Shown here piece after piece: positions 32,158 to 35,617 of a DNA stretch of 35,617 nt. Numbering within the stretch: position 1 is the first letter of the stretch; every line of letters starts with the position of its first letter. Under the pieces are notes generated by a model that was not told the origin of the DNA, did not search any database, and was given only the letters and a program-made list of their open reading frames with translations. The DNA comes from Desulfuromonas sp. TF (lineage in GTDB: Bacteria > Desulfobacterota > Desulfuromonadia > Desulfuromonadales > ATBO01). Location of the stretch: NCBI RefSeq assembly GCF_000472285.1, contig NZ_KI421424.1:167161-202777 (forward strand), given 5' to 3'. The position numbers and the translations under genes are program-made.

Positions 32158-32772
32158 TTAATGTATACCGCCGCCGGGCCGTTGTGGTGGTGGCATGGGC
32201 TTTAACGGCTTGAATCCAGGATCGTGCGGGTTGTGGCAGTGTGCGCAGAGCAGGTATTCCTTGTCGCCGTTCCAGTTGCCGGTTCGCTTGCCATGTATGC
32301 CCTCGCGCCAGTCCCGGTATTTGTCCCCGTGGCACTGTCCGCAGAGCCGGTAGCTTTCGGAGAAGGGGATCACCTCCCCCGACACCAGGCGCAAGGTGTC
32401 CCGATCGCCGGGATTGTGACAATCCAGGCACCAGCGCTGTCCCTCGGCATGATTCAGGACGATATCGGTGTGCATGTCCTGCAATTCCCGCCGTTGGAGA
32501 TTCGGTTTCATGTCGGCATGGCAGTCGGAGCAGGGAAAAATCCCTTCCGAGAAGGGGGCAGGCGGCACGGGAAAGTTCTCGGGCGGTTTACGATTTTGGG
32601 TGTCGTAGGTGCGCAGCAGGTCGGCCGCCGGCTTCTCCACCACGATCAACCTGCCGGAGCGGTCAAAATATTTCTCTTTTGCCGCCTGCGTTGGAGGGGG
32701 TGAGAAGGTACACAGGAGGAGGGCGAGTGCCCCCAGGGCGGTTCGGTGTAAGATCACTCTGAGAGAGAGCAT
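32158..32772 (-). CDS. Periplasmic tetraheme cytochrome c (module A)
   Basis: The protein (204 aa) starts at ATG 32772, with CGAGG six bases upstream. It has a cleavable signal peptide ending PPPTQA (probable cut after residue 30), so unlike the module B cytochrome it may be soluble in the periplasm. Heme sites are CSDCH (81-85), CLDCH (115-119), CGQCH (144-148) and CAHCH (176-180). Extra His residues (MHTDIVLNH) could be distal ligands. The Pro-rich tail KPLKPMPPPQRPGGG is unusual. It is the first gene of module A and lies behind a promoter with an FNR-type site. Confidence 0.92.
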   Translation of the reverse strand: MLSLRVILHRTALGALALLLCTFSPPPTQAAKEKYFDRSGRLIVVEKPAADLLRTYDTQNRKPPENFPVPPAPFSEGIFPCSDCHADMKPNLQRRELQDMHTDIVLNHAEGQRWCLDCHNPGDRDTLRLVSGEVIPFSESYRLCGQCHGDKYRDWREGIHGKRTGNWNGDKEYLLCAHCHNPHDPGFKPLKPMPPPQRPGGGIH

Positions 32773-32873
32773 TTTTTACCTCGAGATGATGGTTAGAAAA
32801 GTCAGGGTTGAGCCCTGTACGGGTAATCGGGTTCGGCAAAAGGACAGCAGAACAAAAAGGCGAAAAATAATAA

Positions 32874-32895
32874 CATTGTCTATCCATTGTCTATC
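32874..32895. repeat. Perfect 11-bp tandem repeat in the module A leader
   Basis: CATTGTCTATC occurs twice without a gap (32874-32884 and 32885-32895). It would lie about 15-36 bp downstream of the predicted module A transcription start, a position suited to a repressor or a second regulator. Confidence 0.5.
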
Positions 32896-32916
32896 AAGTG
32901 TGAGGAGTATTTTGCA

Positions 32917-32958
32917 ATTATATAAAAGCGGTTGACTTGATGGTTTGACCTGAGTCAA
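32917..32958 (-). promoter_or_regulatory. Candidate FNR/CRP-type class II promoter of module A
   Basis: On the minus strand a perfect TATAAT (32922-32917) predicts a start near 32910. The palindrome TTGAC-CTGA-GTCAA (32945-32958; plus-strand reading) has its centre at 32951.5, that is 41.5 bp upstream of that start. No good -35 hexamer is present, as expected for an activator-dependent class II promoter. TTGAC-N4-GTCAA is close to the FNR consensus TTGAT-N4-ATCAA. The leader before the cytochrome ATG would be about 138 nt. Confidence 0.5.
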
Positions 32959-33257
32959 TTGTTGAAATTTACATTATGCGACGCCGGGTTGCTCAGGGGG
33001 ATAAAGAAGAGAGTCGATACGTCACCTGTGTAAAAAAACCGGATTGAAATATCCCTCGGACGCCGGTTACGAAGGTGGGCAGGCCTGCTTCCGCCTCCCT
33101 CAAAAAGTAGAACATCGTTTACTTTTTAACACTAAAGTCACCGGATGTCAATCCTCTGTGAATGGACGGAAGCTGCTGATTTTTAATTATAATTATATCA
33201 CATGCTGTGCTGCAAGGCCTCATGCCAAAGGACGGAAAAGGCATATATCAAATGTTT

Positions 33258-33284
33258 TTGAAATTAGTAAAAAAGTGTTATACT
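33258..33284 (+). promoter_or_regulatory. Candidate promoter of the DUF2339-like gene
   Basis: TTGAAA (33258-33263) and TATACT (33279-33284) are separated by 15 bp (16 if TTTGAA is taken). The spacing is short but the surroundings are AT-rich. Start near 33291. Confidence 0.35.
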
Positions 33285-33446
33285 GTGGCCCATATTGGCG
33301 CAAGCTTAAAGTCGCTATAAAATAAATGGCTGATTCGATGGGGGCTCGCAGCGGTCGGTGAGCTGTTTGGATGAAAGCGACAGTGCAGAAATTCTGAGCT
33401 GGGGGTTTCTGTGCTGCACGAAGTCATGAACGCTGGAGGCGGGTAT

Positions 33447-35282
33447 ATGCCAGATGCTGGAAAATCTCTGGAGCGCCGAATTGAGGAGCTCGAAAAGGAT
33501 ATCAGTACACTCGAAAGCCGGATAGAGGAACTGGAACACCGCCTTGAGCGTCCTGCCGGGAAAATTCTGCTGCGGGATATGCCAACGCCGGTCGCCGAAT
33601 CCGGAGAACCCTCTGAGGCGCTGCTGGACTGGTTGGGGCATTCTTCTCTCCTCCAGCGATTGGCGTCTATCTGCTTTCTGCTGGTAGTGGCGCTTGTTCT
33701 GCGGACGGTCACCGACAATGACATCCTGGACAAGGAGGTCGGATCCCTGATCGGAATGGCATACTCTTTTGCCCTCATCGCCTGGGGATGGCGAAGTTAT
33801 AGCCGGTCGCATTCGCTTGCGCCGGTTTTTACCGTCTGTGGCGCGTTTCTCCTCTACTCGATCGTCGTTGAAACCCACGAGCACTTCGAATCCCTCCCCA
33901 CCGTGCCGGCCTACATGCTTATCGCTGCGGCCGGAGTGGCCCTGGCGTTTATCTCGCACCTGTACAAGGTCGCTCTTCCCGTATTCGTCGGTACACTTGG
34001 AATGTGTCTTGCCGGCGTTGCGCTCGATTTTCCTCATCCAGTTTTCCCCTACCTTTTCATTCTGCTGCTGGCTGCCAATACCCTGGGCACTTTTGCGACG
34101 CGTCTTCAGCGGTGTTCCTGGCTCCGATGGCTCCTCTTTGTCGTTTCCGTATTCATGATGATGGTCTGGGGGATGCGACTGGGTATTTACCTGGGCAGGA
34201 GTACTCCGGACGAACTTCCCTTCTCGGTCGCCGGCCTTTTTCCGGCGGTCGCCACTCTGGCCCTGGTCTACGCTGGTGTTGCGGTTATGGGGATTCTCGG
34301 ACGGATCAACGAACGGGTTTCAAAATTTGACTTTGCCCTTCCGACCTTGAACGTACTCTGGGCTTTCGCCGTTGCAAGGTATGCGGTAAATGCCGGACCG
34401 TGGAGTGCCTCGTTTTTGGCGAGCATGGGGGTAATGGCCGCGGCAGGTCATTTCGCAATAGGTTATTGGTTCGGAAGGAGACGGATGGAAGGGGCGCCAG
34501 GAACCAACTCCTTCGCATTGGCTGGCAGCATTCTCCTGGCTCTGGCGCTCCCCATGGCCACGGGGAGTAAGCTGATCTCCCTTGCACTGATCTCGGCAAC
34601 AGCCTTTGGAATGGCTGTTCTGTCCAGGCGTTGGCGCAGTGGAGGCATGCGACTGACCTCCTACATGCTGCAGTTTTATGCTTGCGGTATTTTAGCGCTG
34701 TTGCTGCGGGCCACGGAAACGACCAGTCCTTCACTTGTCGGCGCCGGCGCATCCGGGGCTCTGGCGGGAATCGCTTTTCTGCATTACCTTTGGGCCCGCA
34801 ACAATCCGCCACCTGGAGAATCCCTGGTTTTTGACCGATTCGACAAGGACGACCGCCTTGCGGTTTTCCTCCTCATGGTCTCGCTGCTGGGCGGTTTCTT
34901 TGCCTTGAGGGTCGGAGTGTATCAGGCGATCGTCGGGCTGATCCCGGGTGAAGAGATCTCGTCCGTGTTCTCTTCAGCCCAAACGGTGATCATCAATCTC
35001 TCCGCCGCCGTCCTCATGTGCTTTGCTTTCATGCGCCGAAACAAGGAGGTGCGGAACGTCGCCATTCTGGTCACTATTATCGGCGGCGTAAAGGTCTTTA
35101 TGATCGACCTGCTCGGTCTGGCCGGCGTTCCCGTGGTGGCCAGTGTTTTATCCTTCGGGGTGGCGGCTTCCCTTGAGTCCTTCGCGCTGAGTCGGTGGCA
35201 GCGCATTGATATGCTCAGAGTATCAAAATGGCCTCGTAAATCCCAGACCGGGACGGGCGGGGCAAATGAATCGATGCAGTAA
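33447..35282 (+). CDS. DUF2339-like multi-pass membrane protein
   Basis: The protein (611 aa) starts at ATG 33447 with TGGAGG (33434-33439) seven bases upstream; in-frame GTG 33411 and ATG 33426 lack this. Residues 6-35 form a coiled coil (LERRIEELEKDISTLESRI), and the rest is almost entirely hydrophobic with roughly 16 transmembrane segments. An N-terminal coiled coil followed by many helices is the DUF2339 arrangement. Function unknown. It is divergent from module A and ends before a strong terminator. No enzymatic motif was recognised. Confidence 0.75.
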   Translation: MPDAGKSLERRIEELEKDISTLESRIEELEHRLERPAGKILLRDMPTPVAESGEPSEALLDWLGHSSLLQRLASICFLLVVALVLRTVTDNDILDKEVGSLIGMAYSFALIAWGWRSYSRSHSLAPVFTVCGAFLLYSIVVETHEHFESLPTVPAYMLIAAAGVALAFISHLYKVALPVFVGTLGMCLAGVALDFPHPVFPYLFILLLAANTLGTFATRLQRCSWLRWLLFVVSVFMMMVWGMRLGIYLGRSTPDELPFSVAGLFPAVATLALVYAGVAVMGILGRINERVSKFDFALPTLNVLWAFAVARYAVNAGPWSASFLASMGVMAAAGHFAIGYWFGRRRMEGAPGTNSFALAGSILLALALPMATGSKLISLALISATAFGMAVLSRRWRSGGMRLTSYMLQFYACGILALLLRATETTSPSLVGAGASGALAGIAFLHYLWARNNPPPGESLVFDRFDKDDRLAVFLLMVSLLGGFFALRVGVYQAIVGLIPGEEISSVFSSAQTVIINLSAAVLMCFAFMRRNKEVRNVAILVTIIGGVKVFMIDLLGLAGVPVVASVLSFGVAASLESFALSRWQRIDMLRVSKWPRKSQTGTGGANESMQ

Positions 35283-35382
35283 TGGGTGTATCATTGGGTT
35301 CTGAAAAAGATTGCCCAGGAAGTGCAGGGGCTCTGGCGAGGAGATAAGTAGCCGGAAAAAGCAGAAGGTTTAAAAGAATACG

Positions 35383-35427
35383 AAAGAGGCTCTCTCGGCA
35401 GGTAGCGGAGAAAGCCTCTTTTTTTTT
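35383..35427 (+). terminator. Rho-independent terminator after the DUF2339-like gene
   Basis: A 14-bp stem with one mismatch (AAAGAGGCTCTCTC at 35383-35396 with 35408-35421) and an 11-nt loop is followed by a run of T to 35427. It lies 100 bp after the stop codon. Confidence 0.9.
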
Positions 35428-35544
35428 GGAGCGGAAAACCATGGTTAATATGGTACAATTAATGCAAATTAACAAAATATCACTAATCAGGCACGGCGAA
35501 TGAAATGGATCATCGTCAAGCCCACAAGAAGATGGAGGGGTCGT

Positions 35545-35617
35545 ATGGAAGCTCAAAGTCGTCTCGGTGATGCTCTCAGTTCCGCCTATGTTCTCGCCCT
35601 TCTCGGTGTTGTCGGGG
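35545..35617 (+). CDS. Unidentified gene, 3'-truncated by the window end
   Basis: An ATG at 35545 preceded by GGAGGGG (35534-35540) opens a frame that runs to the window edge, reading MEAQSRLGDALSSAYVLALL and then GVVG. Hydrophobicity rises toward the end, so a membrane protein or signal segment is possible. An in-frame ATG at 35500 would add 15 mostly basic residues but has no ribosome site. Family not recognisable from 24 residues. Confidence 0.5.
   Translation, partial: MEAQSRLGDALSSAYVLALLGVVG

Larger units (their letters stand above)
32773..33446. other. Divergent regulatory region between module A and the DUF2339-like gene
   Basis: This 674-bp AT-rich region holds the module A promoter (minus strand, near 32917-32958), an 11-bp tandem repeat (32874-32895) and a promoter candidate for the DUF2339-like gene (33258-33284). 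A 93-codon plus-strand frame (33044-33325) has no ribosome site and no recognisable features. The stretch 32965-33250 shows nothing I can name; a small RNA there cannot be excluded. Confidence 0.6.

Noticed and set aside
33044-33325. 93-codon plus-strand frame in the module A / DUF2339-like intergenic region
   Set aside because: No ribosome site, no signal or domain pattern, and it runs through AT-rich promoter DNA.

Overview
The window looks like chromosomal DNA from a GC-rich, anaerobically respiring deltaproteobacterium of the Desulfuromonadales type (Geobacter / Desulfuromonas / Geopsychrobacter relatives). This is inferred from gene content: a CheA with a fused receiver, two separate multiheme cytochrome / Tat iron-sulfur protein / NrfD modules, a membrane NapC/NirT-type multiheme cytochrome, a long UbiD-family decarboxylase and a DUF2339-like membrane protein. 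No rRNA, tRNA, CRISPR array or intact transposon was seen. Nothing could be searched against databases, so family names rest on motifs and remembered family features.

Layout. (1) 1-2143: the 3' end of a cheA-receiver hybrid, then cheB behind its own likely promoter. (2) 2185-5751: cysS and uvrB, separated by a REP-like element containing a perfect 24-bp palindrome. A strong terminator at 5783-5817 serves uvrB and the convergent gene. (3) 5839-7803 (-): a large Ig-repeat surface lipoprotein. (4) 8102-15434: six tightly coupled genes, namely acyl-CoA dehydrogenase, flavin disulfide oxidoreductase and a complete MalEFGK-like sugar ABC importer. (5) 15446-20037: a small membrane protein, a UbiD-family decarboxylase, a Cys-rich miniprotein, an inverted-repeat remnant, a DUF3024 protein and a lipoprotein alpha/beta hydrolase. 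(6) 20038-24865: HAD phosphatase and CorA (-), a large MscS-type channel (+) and a YtxH protein (-). (7) 25229-32772, all (-): the respiratory region. (8) 33447-end: a DUF2339-like multi-pass protein, a terminator and the start of one more gene.

The most interesting part is the respiratory region. Read 5' to 3' on the minus strand it holds tetraheme cytochrome, Tat-exported four-cluster Fe-S protein and NrfD (module A), the same three gene types again (module B), then a triple-TM hexaheme NapC/NirT-like cytochrome resembling ImcH. Each module has the JOP layout of dsrMKJOP-type complexes but no catalytic subunit. The sequences differ too much to be a recent duplication. The likely role is electron exchange between the menaquinone pool and periplasmic cytochromes. 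Upstream of module A, a TTGAC-N4-GTCAA palindrome is centred 41.5 bp before the start predicted from a TATAAT box, the layout of a class II CRP/FNR-activated promoter.
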